A stretch of 6,368 bases of DNA from positions 1-6,368 of the forward strand of contig JAEZKI010000003.1 of assembly GCA_023415525.1 (NCBI GenBank), in the 5' to 3' direction. This DNA is from Bacillota bacterium (GTDB lineage: Bacteria; Bacillota; Clostridia; Lachnospirales; Cellulosilyticaceae). The position numbers and the translations under genes were made by a program. Under the pieces are notes generated by a model. It searched no databases, was not told the DNA's origin, and saw only the letters and a list, made by a program, of their open reading frames with translations. This document shows, one piece after another, positions 1 to 6,217 of the stretch (position 1 is the stretch's first letter; each line of letters starts with the position of its first letter).

Positions 1-611
1 CAATTGATTGTTTATTAGGGGTAAAAAAGAAAACAGAAGGGCGAGTAAAACTATTGGGCTTAGATCCAGAGAAAGATAGAAAACAGCTCTTTGAGAAGGT
101 AGGTGTTCAATTCCAAGAGACGCATTACCAAGACAAAATTAAAGTAAAAGAAATTTGTGAGTTAACGGCATCACTTTATAAGGAATCTCTAGATTACAAA
201 AAACTTCTCAAGGAGTTTGGATTAGGCGAGAAGCTCAATGCTTTAGTGGAAGAGCTATCTGGAGGCCAGAGACAAAGATTGAGTGTATTATTGGCTGTAC
301 TTCCTAATCCAAAGCTCATTTTCTTGGATGAACTAACAACAGGGCTAGACCCAGAGGCTAGATGGGAGATATGGAGACTGATTAAGGACTTGCAGAAAAG
401 AGGGACGACTATTTTCTTAACTTCTCACTACATGGATGAGGTAGAAAAGTTGTGTGGAGGAATTGCTATTTTAAAGAAGGGTAAAGTCATTGTTACCGGT
501 ACAGTAGAAGAGGTACTTCAAAAAAGTAACAAAGCTACCTTAGAAGAAGCGTATTTATTTTATGTACAGGAAGGAGATAAAAATTATGAAGACATTTATC
601 ACACTTTTTAA
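1..611 (+). CDS. ABC-2 type (drug/export) transporter ATP-binding protein, 5' end cut off by window
   Basis: This is the nucleotide-binding subunit of an ABC exporter, which hydrolyses ATP in the cytoplasm to drive the permease encoded next. The reading frame is open from base 3, and the first visible residues (IDCLLG) are those that normally follow Walker A, so Walker A and the true start lie outside the window. The TTG at 54 is internal. Visible parts in order are the Q-loop (GVQFQE, about 101-118), the ABC signature LSGGQ (255-269), Walker B with its glutamate (LIFLDE, 315-332), the D-loop (GLDPEAR) and the H-loop histidine (426-428). The residue after the Walker B glutamate is leucine (DELTTGLD) where this family almost always has proline. 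The 3' end overlaps the permease gene by 26 bp, implying coupled translation. About 202 residues are visible. The substrate cannot be read from sequence; drug or peptide export is inferred from the MerR/GyrI regulator nearby. Confidence 0.93.
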   Translation, partial: IDCLLGVKKKTEGRVKLLGLDPEKDRKQLFEKVGVQFQETHYQDKIKVKEICELTASLYKESLDYKKLLKEFGLGEKLNALVEELSGGQRQRLSVLLAVLPNPKLIFLDELTTGLDPEARWEIWRLIKDLQKRGTTIFLTSHYMDEVEKLCGGIAILKKGKVIVTGTVEEVLQKSNKATLEEAYLFYVQEGDKNYEDIYHTF

Positions 612-1326
612 AACAGAGTTAAAACTTACTATACGTCATTTAGATCTCATTGTATTTGGTATTGCATTTCCCATAGGGGTTATGTTGTTATTAGGAACGG
701 TTTTTGGAGATAAGGTTCAAAGTGGAACAGAATTTACCATGGTCCAGTTATGCTTTGGAGGTACAGTAGCTGTAGGAATATGTGCAACAGGATTAATGGG
801 GATTCCCCTTACTTTTGCAGACTATCGCCATAAAAAGATATTAAAACGTTTTAAGGTAACCCCCATTAGTCCACTTCGACTATTAGGTGCCCAATTCCTT
901 GTACAATTTTTAATGGCTCTTGTATCTGCTTTAGGTGTTTGGGCTGTGGCTAGAGGTGCTTTTGGTATGCAGTTTAAGGGTTCTGTTTGGAGCTTTATAG
1001 GTGTTTATTTAGGGGTTCTTTTATGCACTTATAGTATAGGCATGATTATTGCAAGCTTAGCCCCCAACATAAAGATTGCCAATCTCATTTGCACATTTGT
1101 TTATTTCCCTATGCTCCTTTTGTCAGGAGCAACCGTTCCTTTCGAAGTATTACCAAAAACAGTGCAACATATAGCTGAAGTATTCCCAGTGACACAAGGT
1201 ATTAAGCTTCTAAAAGGAGCTGTAGTGGGAGAAGCACTCATGGTAAATAGTGGAGCCTGTATAGCACTCGTACTTATTACTTTGTTGGGAATAGGTATCA
1301 CAGCAAAGTGTTTTCGCTGGGAATAA
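586..1326 (+). CDS. ABC-2 type transporter permease
   Basis: This is the membrane subunit of the exporter, 246 residues, pairing with the ATPase encoded just upstream. I chose the ATG at 586 because a GGAG ribosome site (573-576) sits 9 nt before it and the product then starts MKTFITLFKTELKLTIRH, a usual amphipathic N-terminus for ABC-2 permeases. The in-frame ATG at 562 would add eight residues and has no comparable site. The hydrophobic profile fits six membrane segments: near residues 22-42, 55-75, 105-125, 137-160, 165-187 and 220-240. A basic cytoplasmic loop (DYRHKKILKRFKVTP) follows the second segment, as is common in this family (ABC2_membrane). The start overlaps the ATPase gene by 26 bp. 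No terminator separates it from the merR gene 126 bp downstream, so some read-through is likely. The substrate is unknown; multidrug or antimicrobial export is an inference from context. Confidence 0.92.
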   Translation: MKTFITLFKTELKLTIRHLDLIVFGIAFPIGVMLLLGTVFGDKVQSGTEFTMVQLCFGGTVAVGICATGLMGIPLTFADYRHKKILKRFKVTPISPLRLLGAQFLVQFLMALVSALGVWAVARGAFGMQFKGSVWSFIGVYLGVLLCTYSIGMIIASLAPNIKIANLICTFVYFPMLLLSGATVPFEVLPKTVQHIAEVFPVTQGIKLLKGAVVGEALMVNSGACIALVLITLLGIGITAKCFRWE

Positions 1327-1391
1327 ACTTGCCCTCCTTTTCTACTCTAAAATTTAGTGTTTGATATAAATCAGTACCATTAGAAATAAGC

Positions 1392-1430
1392 TTGACGCTA
1401 CCCTTAGTTTTAGGTATATACTAAGGGTAG
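1392..1430 (+). promoter_or_regulatory. MerR-type promoter/operator in front of the merR-family gene
   Basis: A -35 box TTGACG (1392-1397) and a -10 box TATACT (1417-1422) are separated by 19 bp, longer than the usual 17 and typical of promoters that MerR-family proteins activate by untwisting DNA. Two dyads lie here. TACC (1399-1402) and GGTA (1413-1416) form a small dyad inside the spacer, where MerR proteins normally bind. A perfect 11-bp inverted repeat (1398-1408 with 1420-1430) spans the spacer, the -10 box and the likely start site. Transcription would begin near 1429, about 24 nt before the merR start codon. The arrangement suggests autoregulation of the regulator. Confidence 0.75.
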
Positions 1431-1452
1431 TATAGGTCAAGGGGATGAGCGG

Positions 1453-2265
1453 ATGTATTCTATAGGGATGTTTTCAAGAATGAATAAAGTAACAACAAAG
1501 ACCTTAAGGCATTATGATGAACTCGGCTTGTTAAAACCAGCTCAAGTAGACACAATGACAGGTTATCGTTACTATACTTCTGAGCAAATTTTAGAGTTAT
1601 ATAAAATCTTAAGTTTAAAACAGATGGGATTATCATTAGGGGATATAAAAGAAAGTTTACGGAATCCAGAGGCTATTGATTTGTTTTTACGCATCAAAGA
1701 AAAAGAAGTGGAAGAGGAAATCAAAAAAGAAAAAAATAAACTCAAACAGATACAAAGTTATTTAGCATTTATGAGGGGAGAGGGAGAGCGTATGTATACA
1801 CCTGTTATCAAAGCTTTACCTAGCTGCATTATTGCATCTATGCGTCAGATTGTAGGAAGTTATGAGGACTTTTTTTATCTATTACCTAATGTAATGGCAA
1901 AGGAAATGGAAAGAGTAGGTTGTGAATGTGCTGTGCCAGAATACTGCTTTAATATCTATCATGATGGAGAGTATAAAGAAAAAGATATCGATGTAGAAAT
2001 GTGTGAAGCCATTACAGAGCTCAAGGAGAATACGGAAATCCTCACCTTTAAGGAAATTCCACAGATTGATACGGCTATTTGTGTTCTGCATAAGGGATCT
2101 TATAGCACACTAGGAAGTGCTTATGATTTTGCTTTTAACTGGATTAAAAAGAATGGCTATGAGATTATAGCACATCCAAGAGAGAGTTATATTGATGGAA
2201 TATGGAACAAAGAAAGTGAAGAGGATTGGTTAACAGAGGTTCAAGTTCCTGTACGAATGAAATAA
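1453..2265 (+). CDS. MerR-family transcriptional regulator with GyrI-like effector-binding domain
   Basis: This is a one-component, probably drug-sensing regulator of 270 residues, similar in layout to BmrR and related multidrug sensors. Residues 1-70 are a MerR winged helix-turn-helix (YSIGMFSRMNKVTTKTLRHY, then GLLKPAQVD and TGYRYYTSEQ). Residues 75-105 are a charged, Lys/Glu-rich helix that should form the antiparallel dimer coiled coil. Residues 115-268 resemble the GyrI-like/AraC effector-binding fold, ending with ESYIDGIWN and EDWLTEVQVPV. The ATG at 1453 follows AAGGGG (1439-1444) by 8 nt and gives the standard MerR N-terminus. The gene lies directly after the ABC transporter pair and has its own 19-bp-spacer promoter, so it most likely senses a compound and controls its own operon and perhaps the exporter. 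The ligand cannot be predicted. Family assignment is firm; the link to the exporter is inferred from position. Confidence 0.93.
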   Translation: MYSIGMFSRMNKVTTKTLRHYDELGLLKPAQVDTMTGYRYYTSEQILELYKILSLKQMGLSLGDIKESLRNPEAIDLFLRIKEKEVEEEIKKEKNKLKQIQSYLAFMRGEGERMYTPVIKALPSCIIASMRQIVGSYEDFFYLLPNVMAKEMERVGCECAVPEYCFNIYHDGEYKEKDIDVEMCEAITELKENTEILTFKEIPQIDTAICVLHKGSYSTLGSAYDFAFNWIKKNGYEIIAHPRESYIDGIWNKESEEDWLTEVQVPVRMK

Positions 2266-2312
2266 TAAAAAAGGTACTAGACAAATAAAAAATAGTCTAG
2301 TACCTTTTTTAT
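2265..2312. terminator. Bidirectional intrinsic terminator between convergent merR and GGDEF-EAL genes
   Basis: A perfect stem pairs 2265-2282 with 2295-2312 (core GGTACTAGAC/GTCTAGTACC) around a 12-nt A/T-only loop. The stem is flanked by a run of six A on the left and six T on the right, so it can end transcription from either strand. It begins at the merR stop codon and ends 6 bp before the GGDEF-EAL stop codon. Confidence 0.9.
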
Positions 2313-2317
2313 AGAAA

Positions 2318-4201
2318 TTAATCCTTGATTTTACTAGGAAGGGGATGAGAACCACACTTTTCTACTAAAGTATCAAAGGGATAAGGCTTACCCCAGATAT
2401 AGCCTTGGATAACATCACATTCACATTGCTTAAGGAAGGCTAGCTGAGCCTCATCTTCTACGCCTTCAGCAATAACTTGAAGGCCTAAAGTATGGGATAG
2501 TTTAATGATGGCATCTACCATTTTAGAGGTATTGGAGTCTTCCGAAATATGGTCGATAAAGGATTTATCAATTTTTAGAGTATCAATAGGGAGTTCATGA
2601 AGGTAACCTAAGGAAGAATAACCAGTGCCAAAGTCATCAATGGCAATACGAATACCTAGGGCACTTAGTTCAGCAAGTATATTTTTGGCATAGTCTGTAG
2701 AAGAAATAAAGATGGATTCAGTAACCTCTAATTCTAAATAATGGGGATCAAAGCCCGTTGTTTTTAGAATATCATTAATCATAGCTACAAAATATGGATC
2801 ATTTAGTTGAATGACAGAAAAGTTAACGGATAAAATAGGTTTTTCCTCAAAGTGCTTCTCCATACGAAGGTAATGGGTACAAGCAGTTTTAAGGACCCAC
2901 TTACCAATAGAGATAATATCACCTGTCTCCTCTGCAACAGAAATAAATTGAAGAGGACTTATACCCCCTAATAAAGGAGATTGCCAACGCACCAGTGCCT
3001 CAAAACCACGGAGCTTCTGGGTGGTTGAAGAGAATTGCGGTTGATATTCTAAGTAAAGTTCGTCATTTTTTAAGACATTTCTAAGAAGACTTTCAACCTC
3101 GAGTCGTTTAAGGGCAGTAGCTTGAATATCTGCCGTAAAAAATTCAATACCATTCTTCGTTGTTCTTTTGGCCTTATACATGGCCATATCTGCACATTTT
3201 AATAAGTTATAGACATCTTTGCCATCTCGGGGATATTGAGATATACCAAAGCTGGCAGAAAGATAAAGTTCCTTATTGTTATAGTAAAAGGGGAGAGAGA
3301 GCTCATGATAAAGAGTTTCTACATAAAGTTCAATTTCTGTAAGTGTTAACTCCTCAGTAATAAAAAGGGCGAATTCATCCCCTCCTAGTCGGCCTAGTAT
3401 GTCTTTACGGTGAATAATAGGTGTCCACCGTTGGGCAATCTCCTTTAAGAGAGAGTCACCGACAGGATGTCCCATGGAATCGTTGATTTTTTTGAAATTA
3501 TTAAGATCAATAAAAACAACGGATAATTCTTTACCTGATTCTTCTCGCTCCTGCAACAAGTATTCCAAGGTATCAATAAGAAGTTGGCGATTAGGAAGTC
3601 CAGTTAAATGATCATAATAGGCTAAGGTATGTAGAGCATTTTCCTTTTCAGAAAGGATTCTATTATAGAGAGCTAGTTTTTGGTTTTGTACATTTAAGGT
3701 ATCTTCAGAGGCTGATACCTTTTTATAGAGGGTCAAAAGCTCATTACGTTGCTCCGTAAGTTCAGATAAGTTACCGTTAATTTTTTTGAAAAGAGAATAG
3801 ATAATGGTGCTAGTGATAAATGTACCCAAATAAGAAGTAACACCAGGAGCAGCTGCTAAATTACCTTGAAAAAGAGAGCGAGAGATAAACAGACTTGCTA
3901 GGAGCGTTAAAGAAATAGCAGTAATATAACCCGTTTTCTTTGCAAATAAAACAAAGAAGACACTAAGCATGACGTGAAGCTGGGCAATTAAGCCACAAAG
4001 GATATAATAACGGAGAGTTTTTATACCATGAAAGACCACATAAGTCAGGAAAGTTTGAAATGAAAAGGTTGATAAATAAAGGATAATCCCTAAGACTAGA
4101 AAGATTCTAGTTTGGAGAGCGGAAGATTTTTGATGCACAAATAAGGTTTTATCTAAAGTGTCATTTTTTAGTGGCTTAGATGAAAGAGTGTCCTGACTCA
4201 T
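2318..4201 (-). CDS. Membrane-anchored GGDEF-EAL cyclic-di-GMP diguanylate cyclase/phosphodiesterase
   Basis: This 627-residue enzyme should make and/or degrade the second messenger c-di-GMP at the inner face of the membrane. The N-terminus holds about four membrane segments (near 32-57, 65-87, 91-111, 120-138) with short loops and no sensor domain I recognise. A likely coiled-coil linker follows (140-190). The GGDEF domain (about 190-355) keeps the metal Asp232, Asn240, Asp249 and an intact GGDEF at 273-277. Its inhibitory I-site, normally RxxD, reads HRKD (264-267), so product inhibition may be lost. The EAL domain (about 365-615) keeps Glu401 (EAL), Asn460, Glu492, Asp522-Asp523 (DDFGTGYSS), Lys543, Glu579 and Gln599, a full catalytic set. 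Both activities are therefore possible; which dominates is unknown. The ATG at 4201 has GGGG (4208-4211) 6 nt upstream. It is a single-gene unit with its own promoter and terminator. Confidence 0.95.
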   Translation of the reverse strand: MSQDTLSSKPLKNDTLDKTLFVHQKSSALQTRIFLVLGIILYLSTFSFQTFLTYVVFHGIKTLRYYILCGLIAQLHVMLSVFFVLFAKKTGYITAISLTLLASLFISRSLFQGNLAAAPGVTSYLGTFITSTIIYSLFKKINGNLSELTEQRNELLTLYKKVSASEDTLNVQNQKLALYNRILSEKENALHTLAYYDHLTGLPNRQLLIDTLEYLLQEREESGKELSVVFIDLNNFKKINDSMGHPVGDSLLKEIAQRWTPIIHRKDILGRLGGDEFALFITEELTLTEIELYVETLYHELSLPFYYNNKELYLSASFGISQYPRDGKDVYNLLKCADMAMYKAKRTTKNGIEFFTADIQATALKRLEVESLLRNVLKNDELYLEYQPQFSSTTQKLRGFEALVRWQSPLLGGISPLQFISVAEETGDIISIGKWVLKTACTHYLRMEKHFEEKPILSVNFSVIQLNDPYFVAMINDILKTTGFDPHYLELEVTESIFISSTDYAKNILAELSALGIRIAIDDFGTGYSSLGYLHELPIDTLKIDKSFIDHISEDSNTSKMVDAIIKLSHTLGLQVIAEGVEDEAQLAFLKQCECDVIQGYIWGKPYPFDTLVEKCGSHPLPSKIKD

Positions 4202-4281
4202 AATTTACCCCTTTTCTGTTAAGGTTGATTTAAATAAATCTTTTGAATTTAATTAATAATTTAATTTTAATTTATATTTTG

Positions 4282-4310
4282 ATTATACATAAAACGTCGA
4301 CAAAGGTAAA
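4282..4310 (-). promoter_or_regulatory. Sigma-A-like promoter of the GGDEF-EAL gene
   Basis: Read on the minus strand, a perfect -10 box TATAAT (4282-4287) lies 17 bp from a -35-like TTTACC (4305-4310, four of six matches to TTGACA). The predicted start near 4275 leaves a leader of about 74 nt. Bases 4246-4280 around the start contain only A and T. No riboswitch-like structure is visible in the leader. Confidence 0.55.
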
Positions 4311-4416
4311 TTGATTTTGTCTATTTAAAAAATAAAAATCATATTGAGTAGAATAATATACTCTAAGGTAAATTTAAGGGAGCACTTACAAATAATAGAA
4401 AAGTCAGAATATTATA

Positions 4417-4445
4417 TTGAATCAAAAGGGAAGATAAGCTATAAT
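4417..4445 (+). promoter_or_regulatory. Sigma-A-like promoter of the AIM24-family gene
   Basis: A -35 box TTGAAT (4417-4422) and a perfect -10 box TATAAT (4440-4445) are spaced exactly 17 bp apart. Transcription would begin near 4452, giving a leader of about 50 nt that ends in a strong GGAGGAG ribosome site (4491-4497) 4 nt before the ATG at 4502. Confidence 0.75.
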
Positions 4446-4501
4446 AAAAGAAAAGTAGGGGAAATAGAGTAATTACCCAATAAAGTAAGTGGAGGAGAAA
4501 A

Positions 4502-5185
4502 ATGGAATATAATATTTTTGGAAATGATTTACCTGCAGTATCTATTAAGCTCAATAGTGGTGAAAGTGTATTTACACAATCAGGTGGAATGGCTTGGATG
4601 GAAAATGGGATTAACATGGAAACGAATGTAAAGGGAGGCCTTTTAAAGGGACTTGGAAGAATGTTTTCAGGAGAATCTCTGTTTATGGTAACTTATTCTT
4701 CTGTTAGACCAGGCGCTGAGATTGTTTTTTCTTCCACTTTTCCAGGAGGGATTATTGATTTTAACTTAGAGCCTGGCAGAGAAATCTTGGCTCAAAAAAG
4801 TGCTTTTCTTTGCGCAGAGCAAGGAGTAGAATTAAGTGTAAAGTTTACTCGTAAAATTTCAAGTGGTTTATTTGGTGGAGAAGGTTTTATTTTACAAGGT
4901 TTATCTGGCAAAGGGACTGCTTTCTTAGAAGCAGCAGGAAGTATTGTTAAAAGAGAACTTAGGGCAGGAGAAGTATTGAAGGTAGATACAGGAAATGTAG
5001 TTGCTTTTGAAAGTAGCGTAAGTTATGAAATAGAGACTGTTAAAGGCTTTGCTAACATTTTCTTCGGAGGAGAAGGCCTATTCCTTACAAAACTAACAGG
5101 CCCAGGAACCGTTTGGCTTCAATCACTAACCATGCAAAATGTAGCTGCACGAATTATTCCTTTTATACCAAGTACTAATAAATAA
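4502..5185 (+). CDS. TIGR00266/AIM24-family protein
   Basis: This 227-residue protein belongs to the AIM24 (formerly DUF124, TIGR00266) family, a glycine-rich all-beta fold related to the TRAP-like superfamily. Its biochemical role in bacteria is not established, and I assign none. Family features visible are an early QSGGMAWM stretch (26-33), the loop LLKGLGRMFSGESLFMVTY (47-65) with GAEIVF soon after (71-76), and two copies of an FGGEG motif. The first copy is FGGEGFILQGLSGKG (124-138) and the second FGGEGLFLTKLTGPGTVWLQ (188-207), indicating an internal duplication. There is no signal peptide or membrane segment, so it should be cytoplasmic. The length is normal for the family. The start is set by GGAGGAG just upstream and by a good promoter. 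It is a single-gene unit, divergent from the GGDEF-EAL gene, and ends at a hairpin terminator. A functional link to c-di-GMP is not shown by the sequence. Confidence 0.9.
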   Translation: MEYNIFGNDLPAVSIKLNSGESVFTQSGGMAWMENGINMETNVKGGLLKGLGRMFSGESLFMVTYSSVRPGAEIVFSSTFPGGIIDFNLEPGREILAQKSAFLCAEQGVELSVKFTRKISSGLFGGEGFILQGLSGKGTAFLEAAGSIVKRELRAGEVLKVDTGNVVAFESSVSYEIETVKGFANIFFGGEGLFLTKLTGPGTVWLQSLTMQNVAARIIPFIPSTNK

Positions 5186-5194
5186 GAATACAAG

Positions 5195-5249
5195 AAAAAT
5201 GCCTTTTAGAGAATTAGCAAAAGCTAATAATACTAAAAGGCATTTTTTT
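5195..5249. terminator. Bidirectional hairpin terminator with nested inner stem
   Basis: A 15-bp perfect stem pairs 5195-5209 with 5233-5247 (core TGCCTTTTAG/CTAAAAGGCA). The A-run on the left (5195-5199) and seven T on the right (5243-5249) let it serve both strands. The loop contains a second 6-bp stem, ATTAGC (5213-5218) with GCTAAT (5223-5228), around AAAA. It lies between the stop codons of the convergent AIM24-like and ArsC-like genes. Confidence 0.88.
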
Positions 5250-5254
5250 ATAAC

Positions 5255-5608
5255 TTAGAAAAGCTCTTGATATTTTTCTTCTTTAAAGCCAATGACAATG
5301 GTTTTGTCAGTAATAAGAAGAGGTCTCTTGACAAGCATACCATTGGTAGCTAGAAGTTCTATAGCTTCCTCAGTTGAGAGAGTAGGAAGCTTATCTTTTA
5401 GCTGAAGCTCCTTATAAAGGTTACCACTGGTGTTAAAAAACTTTTTAACTTCTAAACCACTTTGTTTTAGCCAAGCAGCTAGTTCTAAGGAACTAGGATT
5501 ATTTTCTACAATATGACGTTCCTCTACTTCCACTCCGAGATTTTTTAAAGAAGCTAAGGCACGTTTACAAGTTGTACATTTGGGATAATGTAAAAATAAA
5601 GGTTTCAT
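5255..5608 (-). CDS. ArsC/Spx-family thioredoxin-fold protein (arsenate reductase-like)
   Basis: This 117-residue cytoplasmic protein belongs to the ArsC/YffB/Spx superfamily. Sequence features are an N-terminal beta strand followed by a redox CTTC motif (Cys11, Cys14), then the motif FFNTSGNLYKEL (57-68) and a C-terminal KRPLLIT segment (94-100) with the cis-proline position Pro96. Members may act as glutaredoxin- or thioredoxin-coupled reductases or, in Spx and MgsR, bind the RNA polymerase alpha subunit under thiol stress. At 117 residues it is nearer the small YffB-like and 'arsenate reductase family' proteins than Spx (about 130). No ars genes are nearby, so arsenate as substrate is unsupported. 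The ATG at 5608 follows AAGGAG (5615-5620) by 6 nt. It lies 61 bp downstream of the hydrolase remnant with no terminator between, and has a promoter of its own in that gap. Confidence 0.88.
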   Translation of the reverse strand: MKPLFLHYPKCTTCKRALASLKNLGVEVEERHIVENNPSSLELAAWLKQSGLEVKKFFNTSGNLYKELQLKDKLPTLSTEEAIELLATNGMLVKRPLLITDKTIVIGFKEEKYQELF

Positions 5609-5625
5609 AAATAACTCCTTTTAAA

Positions 5626-5640
5626 CGATAATTATTTTCC
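5626..5640. promoter_or_regulatory. Possible Fur/PerR-like operator upstream of the ArsC-like gene
   Basis: The 15 bp CGATAATTATTTTCC match the 7-1-7 Fur box TGATAATNATTATCA at 11 of 14 defined positions. The site covers the predicted start of transcription of the ArsC-like gene, where a repressor would act. The surrounding DNA is so AT-rich that chance resemblance is quite possible. Confidence 0.25.
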
Positions 5641-5643
5641 TTT

Positions 5644-5672
5644 ATTTTAGCATAAAAGTAGAAAAAGGTCTA
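5644..5672 (-). promoter_or_regulatory. Extended -10 promoter of the ArsC-like gene
   Basis: On the minus strand a -10 box TAAAAT (5644-5649) is preceded by TGC (5650-5652), an extended -10 element. It lies 17 bp from a -35-like TAGACC (5667-5672, four of six matches). The -35 box overlaps the stop codon of the upstream hydrolase remnant. Transcription would begin near 5637, giving a leader of about 29 nt. Confidence 0.5.
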
Positions 5673-6203
5673 GCCATAACGTTTTATAAAGCCACAGACT
5701 GTTTGCCAGTAAAGAGAAGGATTAACTTTATGGGACATAACATGACCAGCTCCTTGGATGACTAATTTTTCTTTATCTTTGAAGCCCATGCCAATATACT
5801 GACCTTCGCTTTTACCATGGCTTTTTAAATCAGGGGCTAAAACATTAAACCCCTTTTCATAAAAAAGGCGGATAAAGTCTAGACTAAGGGCATCAATACG
5901 ATAACCATGTACAACAATGACCCAAGTGTGGGAAGGGTGATAGGGAGTCATTTCATAAGTATTAAGCCAAAGGCCATCTTTTGACTGAAGCCTAATGGTT
6001 TGACTATGACAACGGATCCACTCCCTTTCTTCTGGCGAATTAAGGCCTGAATTGGGATTATAGGGTTGTTTTTCAAGGACATCATTTCGGATAAGAGCTC
6101 CTTTATAAATGAACCAACTACTTATAAAGAAGAATACCAAAAATAAAAACAGAAAAATAAAAACGAGAAGCACACTTTTCACCTTCTTTCGAAATTCGAA
6201 CAT
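5670..6203 (-). pseudogene. Alpha/beta-hydrolase remnant with internal in-frame deletion of the catalytic core
   Basis: This encodes 177 residues, whereas membrane-anchored alpha/beta hydrolases of this type usually have about 310-320. An N-terminal membrane anchor (about 10-33) is followed by the family's early core: strand and oxyanion region VIVVHGYR (95-102) and APDLKSHGKSEGQYIGMG (123-140). The sequence then jumps directly to KEKLVIQGAGH (144-154), which normally lies near the C-terminus and carries the catalytic histidine (His154). The segment with the nucleophile serine (GxSxG) and the acidic residue is absent. The junction near 5772-5777 is A-rich (AAAGATAAAGAAAA), consistent with deletion between short repeats. 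The frame stays open, so a protein may be made, but hydrolysis should be lost. The ATG at 6203 has no ribosome site; a GTG at 6171-6173 has AGAAGG 8 nt before it but would trim the basic N-terminus. A naturally short protein is less likely, because both flanks align to one long family. Confidence 0.75.
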
Positions 6204-6210
6204 ATGTTCT
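6197..6210. promoter_or_regulatory. LexA (SOS) box-like palindrome over the start of the hydrolase remnant
   Basis: CGAACATATGTTCT matches the Bacillus-type LexA/DinR box CGAACRNRYGTTYC at 13 of 14 positions and contains a perfect 12-bp palindrome (6198-6209). It lies immediately downstream of the minus-strand -10 box at 6218-6223, covering the predicted start of transcription and the start codon, which is a normal place for LexA repression. Confidence 0.5.
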
Positions 6211-6217
6211 GTAAAAT

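Larger units (their letters stand above)
4202..4501. other. 300-bp AT-rich divergent intergenic region
   Basis: This stretch separates the divergent GGDEF-EAL and AIM24-like genes and holds no gene I can support. It contains one promoter for each direction, a 35-bp block of pure A/T (4246-4280) with a repeated AATTTAATT (4246-4254 and 4258-4266), and an imperfect dyad GAGTA...TACTC at about 4345-4363. A 10-bp direct repeat AAGGTAAATT occurs at 4303-4312 and 4365-4374. The first copy overlaps the minus-strand -35 box. These repeats may be chance in such biased sequence. Confidence 0.6.

Noticed and set aside
54..56. TTG as the start of the ABC ATPase
   Set aside because: The frame is open to the left edge and the residues before it (IDCLLG...) are conserved family sequence following Walker A, so the start is outside the window.
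562..585. Upstream ATG at 562 as start of the permease
   Set aside because: It lacks a ribosome site and adds eight hydrophilic residues; the ATG at 586 has GGAG at good spacing and the family-typical N-terminus.
1101..1301. 66-residue minus-strand open frame inside the permease gene
   Set aside because: It is the antisense shadow of a well-supported gene, with no family resemblance or ribosome site.
1398..1430. The perfect inverted repeat as a terminator of the ABC operon
   Set aside because: No T-run follows the right arm, and the arms are placed on a MerR-type promoter, so an operator is the better reading.
1882..2091. 69-residue minus-strand open frame inside the merR gene
   Set aside because: Antisense shadow of the GyrI-like domain coding region.
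3160..3342. 60-residue plus-strand open frame inside the GGDEF-EAL gene
   Set aside because: Antisense shadow of a conserved catalytic domain.
4303..4374. Direct repeat AAGGTAAATT as an attachment site or mobile-element border
   Set aside because: Only 10 bp in very AT-rich DNA, with no integrase or transposase nearby.
4363..4617. 84-residue hydrophobic minus-strand open frame
   Set aside because: It runs antisense through the AIM24-like promoter, ribosome site and first codons. The hydrophobic look comes from complementing A-rich DNA.
5255..5608. Naming the ArsC-like gene arsC or spx
   Set aside because: Only the CxxC thioredoxin-fold family is clear. No ars operon surrounds it, and the length and motifs do not settle between reductase and Spx-type regulator.
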